51,114 nucleotides of DNA from Spirochaetales bacterium (GCA_030615505.1 JAUWZD010000020.1:1-51114); one strand, 5' to 3'. Positions 26,010-35,842 are shown, counted from the first letter of the stretch. A program made the numbers and translations. Notes: generated from the sequence alone by a model not told the origin.

Positions 26010-26834
26010 TTATTTATCTCTGAGTGCTCGCTCCGCTTTCTCTTTTAAGACGTGATTGAACCAGGCATGCATAACAATACCGAAAGCAACAGATACATTA
26101 AGGGATCGTTTGGCTCCGGCCATTGGAATAGCGACCCTTCCTGCTTTTGATTCAGCTAGCTTTAGAGCTTCAGGGCTTAACCCCAGCTCCTCTGAGCCTA
26201 TCAATACTATACCGCTCAAGGGAAAGTTAAACGCTTCGATCGGTGTTCCTCCAAGCTCTAAAGCAAAAACCCCCTCTGCCTCCGCTAAAGACTGAAGCTC
26301 CTCAAACTGCCAGGGTACTGCAGATTCTGCGCCCCTGGAGGTCTTGAGGGCCCTGGGATGCAGAGGCGAAGGCGTGGCCGCTGAGAGGAATATCCGCTCC
26401 ACTCCAAATGCCTCGGCAGCCCTAAAAATCGCCCCTACATTATAAGGTGAACGGATCTCCTCTAAGTAAACCCCGAACGGAAATACGGTGCGCACCTGAG
26501 GGTCTATCTCATCCGTACCTGGGATCAGAAGATCCCATTCCGCCGGTTCTGCATTTAAAACCTTTAAAAAGAGGTGCCGGAGCCTGTTCAGCGTTCTTTG
26601 CAGTGAGGGAGTTTCACTCCTATGATCAAATTCCAGGTAGAGGCTTTCAAAATAATCTCTATCCCGGCTGCTCAGTCTGGGCTCCCGGCGGATCAGGTTA
26701 ATAACAGAGCACAGATAATCACGATCCGGAATCTGTCCCCTGTTTATTTCCTGCTCTGCGCTTTGAAGAGTAAGTACAATTTTTCTGAGCCGCGTTTTAT
26801 AGGGCAGGCTTTCAAGCTTTTTGATTGAAATCAT
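26010..26834 (-). CDS. TrmH/SpoU-family RNA methyltransferase
   Basis: A 274-residue protein with a non-catalytic N-terminal part (1-125) and a C-terminal SPOUT domain. The three SpoU motifs are present: RSPYNVGAIFRAAEAFGVER (motif 1), GIVLIGSEELGLS (motif 2) and RVAIPMAGAKRSLNVSVAFG (motif 3), which form the knotted S-adenosylmethionine site. It methylates a 2'-hydroxyl of tRNA or rRNA; the exact nucleotide cannot be told. The N-terminal part does not look like the L30e-type domain of RlmB. It ends 22 bp from the converging gene at 25988. Confidence 0.9.
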   Translation of the reverse strand: MISIKKLESLPYKTRLRKIVLTLQSAEQEINRGQIPDRDYLCSVINLIRREPRLSSRDRDYFESLYLEFDHRSETPSLQRTLNRLRHLFLKVLNAEPAEWDLLIPGTDEIDPQVRTVFPFGVYLEEIRSPYNVGAIFRAAEAFGVERIFLSAATPSPLHPRALKTSRGAESAVPWQFEELQSLAEAEGVFALELGGTPIEAFNFPLSGIVLIGSEELGLSPEALKLAESKAGRVAIPMAGAKRSLNVSVAFGIVMHAWFNHVLKEKAERALRDK

Positions 26835-26853
26835 AAATCACAGCAATTTAGAA

Positions 26854-28626
26854 CTAAAAGCTGTACTCTATAAAGCATCCCCATCTGCCCCTATAGGAAA
26901 GCTCACCCAGGTCACCGCCGCGGGCATGCCCCTGTCTGTATCCCCTATAGAAAAAACCCCAGGTAAAGGGATTAGGAACTCTCAAGGCTATTGCTGCTTT
27001 CCAGCTAAAGAGATAAGCAAGATGATCAGTAAGCTGATCAGTATCGGTTAGAGGCAGTAAAGGATAGCATCCCGTTGAAATTGCTGCCTCTACCAGTAGA
27101 ATATCTGCTGCCCTGAGCAGCCACTCCACGCTCATATTCATATGATAGGGTGCAATTATTTCATCCCAGACTAAGGGAATCCTGTATTTGAAAGACAAAA
27201 GCCAGTCCACCCGATTCCTCTCCTTATTCACCCTGCCCAAAAAGAATTTAAGGCTCTTTTCCTTCAATTCTCTGCTTTTCTCATCATTTACCTTTTTAAT
27301 CCATTCCCAGCCGAAGCCTGCCCCCAGGAGGGTTTTGCGGAAAAACCCAATGCCTATCTCGGATCTCAATGACGCGTTATGTCCCCCATCCAGATCTATC
27401 TCATCATGTTCCAACAGTCCCCTTATCCAGAAGCCCATATCAAAGGCACCTTCAGCCCTGATCCACCAGTTAGATTCATTACCCCGGGCAATCCCCGACT
27501 CACCGTCCCACTCAAAGGGCAGTGTATAATGGAAGGTGAGTGCTTGGGCAGGTTTGTGCAGAAAGATATAGGAAGCCGTTTCTTTAATCTTTCTGCGGCG
27601 CTCCGCCTTTCTCCTGGCTTTTTCCTGTCTTTTTAGCCGGGGCTCAGCGATCTCAAGCTCAACTTCTTCCTTCATTTTCTCAAGTTTAATGCCCAGAGTT
27701 TCAATGTCTGTCAGCGCTATATCTATCCTATCCTTTAAAAGGATCTTTTCCTCCGGCACTCTGGATTGAAGAAATAAAAGCCTCATCTTTATGGTTCCTT
27801 CCTTTTCCAGGGAACCGTTTAACTCAATCAGAATTGTATTTAATTGTGTTTTTGGCAGATCGTAGAAGGGCTCTATTTCAGAATTGCTTTCAACCGTTTC
27901 TTCAAGCTTCTTAAATTCCTCAATGATCAAATCGAAGCTCTCATCGAGCTCAGCCAGGACCCTGTCTTTCTCACTTTCTTTGGCTAAAGCCTCAAGCCTC
28001 ACCAGACCTGAGGAAACCCTGAGTTCCAGGGCTCCTGCCAGGCTTAGAACAGTTGAGAGAGTGGTGCCCTTAGTAGATTTAACAGAAACATCACCCAAAA
28101 ATCTAAGCAGCTCTCCTACTTCCCTTAAACGAACCCTTGCCTGACCATATAAGATAAAGGCTTCTGACATTCTCAGATTTGCTTCTGAGTTTTCAGCCTC
28201 CTTCAGTAATTGCTCGGCTTCATCTATCTTCTCTTCAGCTCCGTTTAAGAGATTTTCAGCCTCCATCCGGTAGGAATCCTCAGTCAATATCATGGCATTT
28301 TGATCCACAAATACCTTTACCTCGGCCATATACAGTCCGTCTTCTCTTGCTACTTTAGATTCTTCAACGGATATGTACTCCGGCCAGGATGATATAAACA
28401 GATCACGGAAAAGCTTATCTTTACCTGTTTTATTGAAAATACTGTTAAGAGCATCAGCCTTGGCCAGCCTTAAAGCTTCTTTTTTATCCGTGTTAGCGGC
28501 TCTCCCTACACAACGGTAGCCTGAAATATCACGAGTGATAAGCTCACTGTCCTTTTCAGATTCCTGCGCCGGAATTAATGCCGGAATCAGGAGGATCAAA
28601 ACCGTTAATCTTAATATATTCAGCAA
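26854..28626 (-). CDS. Envelope protein with coiled coil and C-terminal barrel-like part
   Basis: About 590 residues. The open frame extends to 28722, but I prefer TTG 28626: a signal peptide follows at once (LLNILRLTVLILLIPALIPA) and GGGAGAA precedes it. After the signal, a domain of about 100 residues with SGYRCVGRAANTDKKEALRL and DKLFRDLFISSWPEYISVEE looks like the LPP20/FlgT-like fold. A long helical coiled coil follows (about 130-370; EEKIDEAEQLLKEAENSEAN, KRQEKARRKAERRRKIKE). The C-terminal 200 residues, rich in Gly and aromatics and ending in Phe (FIEYSF), suggest an outer-membrane barrel. Function unknown. It shares an intergenic region with the tetR-like gene. Confidence 0.72.
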   Translation of the reverse strand: MLNILRLTVLILLIPALIPAQESEKDSELITRDISGYRCVGRAANTDKKEALRLAKADALNSIFNKTGKDKLFRDLFISSWPEYISVEESKVAREDGLYMAEVKVFVDQNAMILTEDSYRMEAENLLNGAEEKIDEAEQLLKEAENSEANLRMSEAFILYGQARVRLREVGELLRFLGDVSVKSTKGTTLSTVLSLAGALELRVSSGLVRLEALAKESEKDRVLAELDESFDLIIEEFKKLEETVESNSEIEPFYDLPKTQLNTILIELNGSLEKEGTIKMRLLFLQSRVPEEKILLKDRIDIALTDIETLGIKLEKMKEEVELEIAEPRLKRQEKARRKAERRRKIKETASYIFLHKPAQALTFHYTLPFEWDGESGIARGNESNWWIRAEGAFDMGFWIRGLLEHDEIDLDGGHNASLRSEIGIGFFRKTLLGAGFGWEWIKKVNDEKSRELKEKSLKFFLGRVNKERNRVDWLLSFKYRIPLVWDEIIAPYHMNMSVEWLLRAADILLVEAAISTGCYPLLPLTDTDQLTDHLAYLFSWKAAIALRVPNPFTWGFFYRGYRQGHARGGDLGELSYRGRWGCFIEYSF

Positions 28627-28822
28627 CTCATATTCTCCCTGCGGTTCCTTTTTAGAACTTCGCTCTATTAGATAATCATATACAAGTTTATTATTCTTTG
28701 CAAAAGTATAATCTTCTGTCAATAGAAATCAATACTATAAAGATATTATTTAATATTTATAATTAATGATGAGTTGTAAATTAAAAATATTAATATTTTA
28801 TTAAAAATAATTAAATTATTTG

Positions 28823-28879
28823 TTGACTTCTCTCCTGAAATTTATTATCTTCCATTTAATCTGCTGACTGAACAGTCAG
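28823..28879 (+). promoter_or_regulatory. Promoter and TetR-type operator of the efflux operon
   Basis: TTGACT (28823-28828) and TATCTT (28846-28851) are spaced 17 nt, a reasonable sigma-70 promoter. Thirteen nt downstream ctgactg-aa-cagtcag (28864-28879) is a palindrome with perfect 7-bp arms and a 2-nt centre, the GACTG-N2-CAGTC pattern bound by several TetR-family repressors. It lies 26 bp before the tetR-like start, so autorepression of the whole operon is likely. The preceding 28727-28822 is very AT-rich. Confidence 0.7.
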
Positions 28880-28904
28880 TCATTTAAGTAAATCAGGTAC
28901 AAAG

Positions 28905-29516
28905 ATGGTGGATAAACAGGAACACATTATCAGAGCAGCTTTAAAGGTATTCTCACAGAAAGGTTACGGCCCAGTAGCATTGGAAGAAATCGCCCGGGAG
29001 GCGAACATGGCCAAGGGCACCATATACCTCTACTTTCATGATAAGGATGACCTTGTTAATAAGGCCATTCTGTTCGTCCTGGATACACTAGAAAATTCCC
29101 TGCGAAAGAATATAAATAATTCCATGTCTCCCTTAGATATATTGGAAAAGATTGTCTTCAATCAGCTCAGTATATTTCTGAAAAATCCGGATTTCTTCGG
29201 CCTCTTTTTTATACTTTCACACCCTGATCTTGTAAGCAACAGAGAGAAGCTGTTCAATATCCTGCTGGAGAGAAAAACAAGTCTTTTGAACTTTGAAATG
29301 GATGTAATTGAGCATGCTCAAGAATTAGGGCTTGTTAAAAGGGAACTGGAGGCAAGTGAGATTGCTCATCTCTTTGACGGAATGGTGTCAAGCGCGATAC
29401 ACAGGCTGAAATTTACGGGTTCCACTGAAGATTTTGATATTAATAAAACGGTAAATTCCTTAATGAAAGTATTACTGGAAGGGATTTCCACGACTGAGCA
29501 CAGAAAGCCTGAGTAA
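28905..29516 (+). CDS. TetR-family transcriptional repressor
   Basis: A 203-residue regulator. The N-terminal helix-turn-helix is clear: IIRAALKVFSQKGYGPVALE, then EIAREANMAKGTIYLYFHDK with the TIYxYFxxKDDL recognition motif. The C-terminal ligand domain is variable and helical. It is first in the operon and has a matching palindrome in its own promoter, so it most likely represses the efflux genes until a toxic compound binds. Confidence 0.92.
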   Translation: MVDKQEHIIRAALKVFSQKGYGPVALEEIAREANMAKGTIYLYFHDKDDLVNKAILFVLDTLENSLRKNINNSMSPLDILEKIVFNQLSIFLKNPDFFGLFFILSHPDLVSNREKLFNILLERKTSLLNFEMDVIEHAQELGLVKRELEASEIAHLFDGMVSSAIHRLKFTGSTEDFDINKTVNSLMKVLLEGISTTEHRKPE

Positions 29517-29552
29517 AACAGCGTATATACGCATATCGGAGGAAGCATAAGA

Positions 29553-30899
29553 ATGCAAGGTAAAAGGTCAATATTTATATCCAGGCTCACGATCCTGGGG
29601 CTCATTATTCTTTTAGGATCGGCTCCTACTGTCCATGCCGATAGTATAAAGCTTACTTTAGAAGAAGCGATCGGCCTGGGTTTAGCCAACAGTACTATGA
29701 TCAAATCCAAGACTCTGTCCGTTCTGAAAGCACGGGCTGAGTTGCAGGCTGCCCGCTCCGGCTATTTCCCCGATCTCTCAGCAGGCGCAGCCTATACTCA
29801 TCTCTTTGAGAATGACCCTTCAGCTTCAGGTTACATGAAGGGAAGCGATCCCGTCTCCTTCTCCCTCGATGTAAGCCAGACAGTCTTCACTTTCGGGAAA
29901 ATCAAAAACAGCGTTCATATGGCCAGGGAGGGCTTGAAATCCGCAGAACTTAATCTAATGGAAGAAAAGCGGGATTTGATCATTCAGATTAAAAGAGCAT
30001 TCTACGGATATATCCTGGCAGAGGAGGTGGTAAAGATTAATGAGGCTACCCTGGCAAGCAGGAAGGATGCCCTTGATGTTGCTCAAAAAAAATATAAGGC
30101 TGGTATCAGTTCCGACTTTGAGGTGCTTCAGAAAGAAGCGGATGTTGAAGCCTTTAAGCCCTCAGTTATCTCCTCGCAGAATCAGGTAAAAATAGCCCTG
30201 CTCACGGTCAAGGATCTTCTTGGTATTGAGGGGGATGATGATACAGAAATAGAATTGATCGGTACTTTAGAGACTGAATACTTCGATTTTCAGAAAGAGG
30301 AGCTGGTTCGGACAGCACTGGCCAACAAATACGATATTAAAAACCTGCAGCATACGCGGCGCCTATTGGAAATTCAAAAAAAGCTTAACCGGGCAGCACG
30401 TCTTCCTAATGTTGCCGCTTTCTTAGGCTACAGCCTGGACAGTGGATTTGATCGCGCCACAGGAAAGAGCAAATATTCAGGCGAAGATGCCTGGGACGGT
30501 AAATTGGCCGGTGGAGTTACCGTTCAGATTCCCGTATCATCCTTTTTCCCCTGGAGCGAAGAGAGTGCAAACATAAAAAAAAGCGCTTTAGATATTGAAG
30601 ATTTAAACCTAAGCTACGATTCTTTAGTCAGCAGCACAAAAACCCGGATTGAAAGCATCCTCTTAACACTTGAAGAAGAAAAGCTGAAAATAGCCTCAGG
30701 AGAAAAGGGCTTAGAGCTGTCAAAACGCCTCTATAATTCCGCTACTGAGCAGTATGCCCGGGGGCTGATATCCAGTATTGAACTTAAGGATGCAGAGCTC
30801 GGTTTAAACAGTGCACAACTGACATACATCGAGGCGGTTTTTAATCATAAAATGGCTCTTATCGATTTAATGGATGCCATTGGTGTTGATCATTTTTAA
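29553..30899 (+). CDS. TolC-family outer-membrane efflux protein
   Basis: A 448-residue outer-membrane channel. The signal peptide covers about 1-29 (LTILGLIILLGSAPTVHADS). Two related helical halves follow: LTLEEAIGLGLANSTMIKSK with ARAELQAARSGYFPDLSAGA, and later EEELVRTALANKYDIKNLQ with a second VAAFLGYSLD strand segment; this duplicated layout is typical. GGAGGAAGC precedes the ATG. It connects to the MFP and RND proteins encoded next. Confidence 0.9.
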   Translation: MQGKRSIFISRLTILGLIILLGSAPTVHADSIKLTLEEAIGLGLANSTMIKSKTLSVLKARAELQAARSGYFPDLSAGAAYTHLFENDPSASGYMKGSDPVSFSLDVSQTVFTFGKIKNSVHMAREGLKSAELNLMEEKRDLIIQIKRAFYGYILAEEVVKINEATLASRKDALDVAQKKYKAGISSDFEVLQKEADVEAFKPSVISSQNQVKIALLTVKDLLGIEGDDDTEIELIGTLETEYFDFQKEELVRTALANKYDIKNLQHTRRLLEIQKKLNRAARLPNVAAFLGYSLDSGFDRATGKSKYSGEDAWDGKLAGGVTVQIPVSSFFPWSEESANIKKSALDIEDLNLSYDSLVSSTKTRIESILLTLEEEKLKIASGEKGLELSKRLYNSATEQYARGLISSIELKDAELGLNSAQLTYIEAVFNHKMALIDLMDAIGVDHF

Positions 30900-30913
30900 G
30901 TAAGGAGAGTTCC

Positions 30914-31834
30914 ATGAAAAAGGGTATTAAAAGGTTAATTATTATAGTTCTTATACTGGCTGTGGTAGCCATTTTAGGCAGCATCGCCTATATCAGAATA
31001 GGGCAGAGGCAGGGGAGAAATAACTCTGCCGAAGTTCTAGATCTGTCCACGCCGGTAGTCGTAACCAAGGTGAAATCAGGTGATATCACTGAATCATTAC
31101 TGGTTAACGGAAGCGTTCAGGCCGTTAAGGAAGTAAGCATCTTTTCCTCAGTGCCTGGAAAAGTGAAAAATATTCTCGTTTCCGAGGGGATGCGGGTCAA
31201 AAAGGAACAGATCTTAGGTTATGTGGAGCGCGATGAAGCGGGCTTAAAGTTTGCCGATGCAGGAATAGAATCCACCATACATGGCATTGTGAAAGAAGTG
31301 CAAACTGAGGTGGGAGCGAGCATCTCCCCAAGCATGCCCCTCTTTCACATTGTGGACATGGACTCTGTAGAGGTGGTGGTCCACATCCCGGAAAAGGATA
31401 TATCCCGAATAAAGACCGGTTTAAAAGCGGAAATCAGTGTTCTGTCCTATCCGGGGAAAATATTCTTAGGCATTATCCATAAATTAAGTCCTGTGCTTGA
31501 CCCGGCTTCACGCACCAGGGAGGCCAAGATACTTGTTCCCAACAGGGATCATACACTAAAACCCGGAATGTTCGGCAGCACGGAAATCATCATTCGCAGT
31601 CTTACGAATGCCCTGTTAGTCCCTTATTCAGCTTTCATCGATCGTGATGAGAAAAAGGTCATCTACATAGTTAATAATGGAAAGGCAAAAGAGGTGATCC
31701 CTGAAATCGATATTGTTAAAGGCGAAAAAGCCGCTGTTACATCAGGAGTTGTCATAGGCGATAGGGTGATTGTGGTTGGCCAGCATAATATCAAGGGAGG
31801 AGATATGGTTACTATTGTGGAGGAAATCGAATGA
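30914..31834 (+). CDS. RND efflux periplasmic adaptor (membrane fusion protein)
   Basis: A 306-residue HlyD-like adaptor. An N-terminal membrane anchor (about 6-27) precedes the lipoyl half-motifs (VSIFSSVPGKVKNILVSEGM and STIHGIVKEVQTEVGASISP) and beta-barrel segment (VEVVVHIPEKDISRIKTGLK). The alpha-hairpin between the lipoyl halves is very short: KKEQILGYVERDEAGLKFAD leads almost directly to the second half. The adaptor is thus smaller than usual AcrA types. It starts 14 bp after the tolC-like gene and overlaps the pump gene by 4 bp. Confidence 0.9.
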   Translation: MKKGIKRLIIIVLILAVVAILGSIAYIRIGQRQGRNNSAEVLDLSTPVVVTKVKSGDITESLLVNGSVQAVKEVSIFSSVPGKVKNILVSEGMRVKKEQILGYVERDEAGLKFADAGIESTIHGIVKEVQTEVGASISPSMPLFHIVDMDSVEVVVHIPEKDISRIKTGLKAEISVLSYPGKIFLGIIHKLSPVLDPASRTREAKILVPNRDHTLKPGMFGSTEIIIRSLTNALLVPYSAFIDRDEKKVIYIVNNGKAKEVIPEIDIVKGEKAAVTSGVVIGDRVIVVGQHNIKGGDMVTIVEEIE

Positions 31835-34800
31835 AAATTACAGATATAGCTGTAAACCGTCCCGTAACTACCATTGTCCTTTACCTGGCAATGATCGTTT
31901 TAGGAGTCTTCTCCCTGGGTAAGCTCGCTATCGATCTCATTCCGGATATCTCTTTTCCCGTTATTTCCATCTTCTCCAATTATCCCGGGGTCGCACCGGA
32001 GGAGGTGGAGGAAAACCTGACACGGGTAATTGAAAATGCAGCCGCTTCGGTTGCCAATGTTAAGAAGGTTACCTCTGTTTCCAGGGAGGGACAGTCTATT
32101 ATTACTGTAGAGTTTGAATGGGGAACCAATATGAGCGAGGCGGCCGCTGATTTAAGAGAAAAGATTGACCTGGTACGGGATTTCCTTCCCGATGACGCAT
32201 CCCAACCTTCGATATTCAAGTTCGACCCTTCCCAGATCCCCGTAATGGTGCTGACTATTGAAGGAGAGCGCGATTTGAAGAGCCTGAGGTATTTTTCTGA
32301 GCATGAAATAAAGACCCATCTGGAACAGGTTGACGGTGTTGCCAGTGTAATAATTTACGGAGGACTGGAACGGGAGATTCATGTCGACCTGGACCGGACA
32401 GCCCTGGCTTCATACGGGATATCCGTGGACCAGGTGGTAAATATCCTGAGGGCAGAGAATGTAAACCTGACAGGGGGATCCATGTCTGAAGGGTCTTTAG
32501 TCTATTCTCTTCGTACCACCGGTAAATTACAGAATCTTACGGAAATCAGAAGGCTCATCATTACAACTAAAAACAATATTCCTGTCTATTTAGAGAATAT
32601 CGCTAATGTCTATGACGGCTACAGAGAGGAAGATATTGAGATGCGTGTGGGGAAAACACCTGCCATCATAGGCATAATCCAGAAACAGTCCGGCACAAAT
32701 ACTGTACAGGTAACCAAAAGAGTAAAGGAAAAGATAGACAGCCTCTCCCTCTCTCTTCCTGAGGATATACGTATTGTGGAAATCTACACCCCATCTGATT
32801 TCATTGAAAGATCTATTTCGAATGTTGGCCAGACAGCGATTATCGGCGGTTTGCTTGCAATTATTATCATTCTTTTCTTTTTAAGAAACCTTCCCATTAC
32901 CCTGATCATTTCCGTATCCATTCCCCTCTCTGTTGTTATTACCTTCATCTCCATGTATTTCTTTGATCTTACCCTCAACATGATGTCATTAGGAGGCCTG
33001 GCTCTGGGAATCGGAATGCTCGTTGATAATTCGATCGTAGTTCTGGAAAATATCTTTCGCTACCGGGAAAACGGGGCTAAACCCCTGGAGGCTTCAAAGC
33101 TCGGTTCCCAGGAAATGGCCACCCCGATCATAGCTTCAACCCTGACAACAATAGCTGTATTCCTGCCGCTTGTTCTGTTCATTAAAGGTCTGGCAAGCGA
33201 GCTCTTTAAGGATCTGGCTTTTACCGTTACATTTTCCCTGCTCTCCTCCCTTTTAGTGGCCCTGACCGTCATACCAATGCTGTCCAGCAAAGTAAAGAAG
33301 GTTAAAATCCGGGAAAAAACGGATTCCTTAAGGAGCATCGAGAATGAGCTTCGCGCCAGGGGCCGGGTGCTTCGCTATCTGGACGGCAAATACAGTGGTA
33401 TTCTGAACTGGGCCTTGAGGCACCGCTTCATTGTGCTTGCCCTTATTCTCATCATATTTGTAGCAAGCCTTTTTTTAGTTCCGGCTGTAGGTGTGGAGTT
33501 TATGCCTGAATCCGATGAGGGAATGCTCATGATCAATGCCGAAACGCCGCTAGGATCGAACCTGGATACAACCCGCCGTGTAATCACAATAATAGAAGAT
33601 ATTGTTGAAAAGAACGTACCGGAAAAAGAAAATGATTTTATCCAGATCGGAAGGCAGGGTGAGGACTATGGACGGGAGACGGAAAATGTCGGCTCAGTAT
33701 GGCTGTTTCTCTCGGACAGGGAGGAACGGGACCGGGATGTTGATGAAATAATAAGTGAGTTGAGAAAGCAGACTAAAGACATACCCGGTACGACAATCCG
33801 CTTTTCCAAAGGCCATGGGGGCATGGGAGGCAGTTCCGGTTTAACCCTGTCCTTAAAGGGATACGATCTAAAGCGTGGAAAAGAACTGGCTGAAAAAATC
33901 AAAGCGATTATGGAAGATATTGAAATTGTAACGGATGTGCAAATATCCCGGCAGGAAGGCCTGCCCGAATACTTGGTTCTGGTAGACCGTGAACGGGCCG
34001 GACAGTACGGTTTAAGTGTTTCTAATGTAGGAACCACTATTAAAAGGGCAGTGGCAGGCGAATCGGTGGCAAACGTGATCCTGGATGGAGAAGAGGTGGG
34101 CATCCTTGTACGCTTACAGGAAAAGGATCGCCTTAATCCAGAGGATTTAAATCTAATCTATATTGACTCCCCCCTGGGAATACAGGTGCCACTGTCGAAT
34201 CTGGTCAATACTGAAAAGAGTTACGGACCTGTGGAGATCGAGCGGGAGGCGCAGCAGAGGGTAATTTACATAAATGCCAGTGTCCAGGGGGATATGAAGA
34301 AGGCGGTAAGCCAGATCAAGGCCGGAGTCAGAAAGCTGACCATGCCCACAGGCTTTACCATAATCTACGGTGGCTCCTGGGAGGATTTTCAGGAAATTCT
34401 GCGGGATCTGATCATGGTAATGGCTTTAGCTATTCTTTTAGTCTACTTTATCATGGCAGCCCAGTTTGAATCCCTCTTCGATCCTTTCCTCATCATGTTT
34501 ACCCTTCCCATGACCTTCATCGGTGTGGTGTGGATGCATCTGATCACAGGCACCACCTTCAATGCTGTTTCCGGCATCGGGTTGGTGATGCTTGCGGGTA
34601 TTGTAGTGAACAATGGAATTATTTTAGTGGATTATATAAACCTTCTGCGCAAGCGGGGCTATGATCTTATAGAGGCAGTTAAGCTTGCCGGACGCACCCG
34701 TTTGAGGCCGATTTTAATGACCACCCTGACCACCATTTTAGGGCTTATTCCTCTGTCTATAGATATCGGCTCGGGCAGTGAGATGCGAACGCCCATGGCT

Positions 34801-34926
34801 CAGACCGTAATCGGGGGACTGCTTGTATCAACCCTGTTTACCCTTGTACTTATACCCGTTCTATACGCCGCATTTGAAAGCAGAAAAGAAAAAAGAAGAC
34901 TGAAGAGGGCTGAAAGCTATGCATAA
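31831..34926 (+). CDS. RND-family inner-membrane efflux pump
   Basis: A 1031-residue RND transporter of the HAE/AcrB-like class, exporting substrates with proton motive force. It starts MKITDIAVNRPVTTIVLYLA, the classic N-terminus. Two sets of six membrane helices flank periplasmic loops. Motif A lies at GLALGIGMLVDNSIVVLENI, whose Asp in helix 4 is the proton-relay residue; the matching part of the second half is VMLAGIVVNNGIILVDYINL, where Asn replaces Asp as usual. GSSGL and the docking regions are present. Hydrophobic drugs or bile-type compounds are more likely substrates than metals, but this is not provable from sequence. Confidence 0.94.
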   Translation: MKITDIAVNRPVTTIVLYLAMIVLGVFSLGKLAIDLIPDISFPVISIFSNYPGVAPEEVEENLTRVIENAAASVANVKKVTSVSREGQSIITVEFEWGTNMSEAAADLREKIDLVRDFLPDDASQPSIFKFDPSQIPVMVLTIEGERDLKSLRYFSEHEIKTHLEQVDGVASVIIYGGLEREIHVDLDRTALASYGISVDQVVNILRAENVNLTGGSMSEGSLVYSLRTTGKLQNLTEIRRLIITTKNNIPVYLENIANVYDGYREEDIEMRVGKTPAIIGIIQKQSGTNTVQVTKRVKEKIDSLSLSLPEDIRIVEIYTPSDFIERSISNVGQTAIIGGLLAIIIILFFLRNLPITLIISVSIPLSVVITFISMYFFDLTLNMMSLGGLALGIGMLVDNSIVVLENIFRYRENGAKPLEASKLGSQEMATPIIASTLTTIAVFLPLVLFIKGLASELFKDLAFTVTFSLLSSLLVALTVIPMLSSKVKKVKIREKTDSLRSIENELRARGRVLRYLDGKYSGILNWALRHRFIVLALILIIFVASLFLVPAVGVEFMPESDEGMLMINAETPLGSNLDTTRRVITIIEDIVEKNVPEKENDFIQIGRQGEDYGRETENVGSVWLFLSDREERDRDVDEIISELRKQTKDIPGTTIRFSKGHGGMGGSSGLTLSLKGYDLKRGKELAEKIKAIMEDIEIVTDVQISRQEGLPEYLVLVDRERAGQYGLSVSNVGTTIKRAVAGESVANVILDGEEVGILVRLQEKDRLNPEDLNLIYIDSPLGIQVPLSNLVNTEKSYGPVEIEREAQQRVIYINASVQGDMKKAVSQIKAGVRKLTMPTGFTIIYGGSWEDFQEILRDLIMVMALAILLVYFIMAAQFESLFDPFLIMFTLPMTFIGVVWMHLITGTTFNAVSGIGLVMLAGIVVNNGIILVDYINLLRKRGYDLIEAVKLAGRTRLRPILMTTLTTILGLIPLSIDIGSGSEMRTPMAQTVIGGLLVSTLFTLVLIPVLYAAFESRKEKRRLKRAESYA

Positions 34927-35212
34927 AATAATGGTATATATCATTCATGATCGCTCTATTGATGAAGAAGTCATGGATATTCTTTCCAATCTCGGAATTA
35001 AGAACTATACCAAGTGGCAGGACGTTGTGGGCAGCGGGGAAAACGGCCCCCATCTGGGCGACCATGTCTGGCCTGCCTTAAATAATATCACTATGGCTGT
35101 GATCGAAGATAATCTTAAAGAAGCTCTTTTAGACAAGATTAAGGGCCTGCAGGCTGATTTTCCCTTTGTCGGTCTAAGGGCCATCGTAGTACCCGTGCTG
35201 GATATGTTATAA
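34919..35212 (+). CDS. Small PII/DUF3240-like protein of the efflux operon
   Basis: A 97-residue protein whose ATG overlaps the pump gene by 8 bp, so it is translated with it. The alternating strand/helix pattern (IMVYIIHDRSIDEEVMDILS, LNNITMAVIEDNLKEALLDK, GLRAIVVPVLDML) suggests a ferredoxin-like PII/CutA fold. Similar small proteins (DUF3240) accompany CusA/CzcA-type pumps. A NYTKWQDVVGSGENGPHLGD loop is conserved-looking and His-containing. The role, possibly sensing or modulating the pump, is inferred. Confidence 0.7.
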   Translation: MHKIMVYIIHDRSIDEEVMDILSNLGIKNYTKWQDVVGSGENGPHLGDHVWPALNNITMAVIEDNLKEALLDKIKGLQADFPFVGLRAIVVPVLDML

Positions 35213-35251
35213 GCGCTTGAAATTACGGGAAAAATCCATAAGGAGTAAAAG

Positions 35252-35840
35252 ATGGCGGATGCTGTAAAATATCAAAATATTAAGCCTGAAGATCAGTGCA
35301 GGTACGACGGGGTTTCAATGGGAGAAGTCATGCTGCGCCTGGATCCCGGGGATGTTCCGATTGCTCGGGCAAGGGACAGCTTAAGGGTATTCCAGGGAGG
35401 GGGAGAAACTAATGTTTCCTGCGGCTTGGCCTATACCTTCGGATTACGCACAGCCGTATTAACCGCACTGGTAGACGATCCTATCGGAGAAAATATCCGC
35501 AATCAATTGAGAGAAGCGGGTGTGTATACATCTAAGATAATCTGGTGGAATACCAAAAATGACGGTTTTATACGATACAAATAATGATACCTGGCACGCA
35601 GCCCCTGTAGGGGAGAATATTTCCATCTGCGACCGCACAGGAGGGGGAGACTCCTTTGCCTCGGGAGTCCTTGCTGCACTTTTAAAGGGAAAGAATTTGG
35701 AGACTGCAGTCAACTGGGGAGCGGCCCACGGTATGCTCGTTCAGGAGGTACCTGGTGACATTACCATGGTTAACCAGGCGCAGATTGAAGCCGAAGTGAA
35801 GAGAGCTCTAGCCGGGGGAGGGGTTAAGGCTACCCGGTAA
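35252..35840 (+). pseudogene. PfkB sugar kinase (KDG kinase type), internally deleted
   Basis: The N-terminal part (35252-35584) has GVSMGEVMLRLDPGD and FQGGGETNVSCGLAYTFGLR, the substrate-binding start of 2-dehydro-3-deoxygluconokinases. The second part, in another frame from about 35559, has ENISICDRTGGGDSFASGVL with the catalytic Asp and anion hole, then GAAHGMLVQEVPGDITM. Family members have about 330-345 residues; about 150-190 residues between KIIWW and TWHAAPV are missing, and there is a frameshift. It cannot be functional. The 3' end contains the first copy of the 77-bp direct repeat. Confidence 0.85.
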
Positions 35841-35842
35841 AT
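35766..35842 (+). repeat. 77-bp direct repeat, copy 1 (kdgK 3' end)
   Basis: Identical base for base to 36640-36716, distance 874 bp. It encodes the last 24 codons and stop of the sugar kinase (from MVNQAQIEAEVKRALAG) and two more bases. In this copy the sequence is still joined to the kinase gene. Confidence 0.97.
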
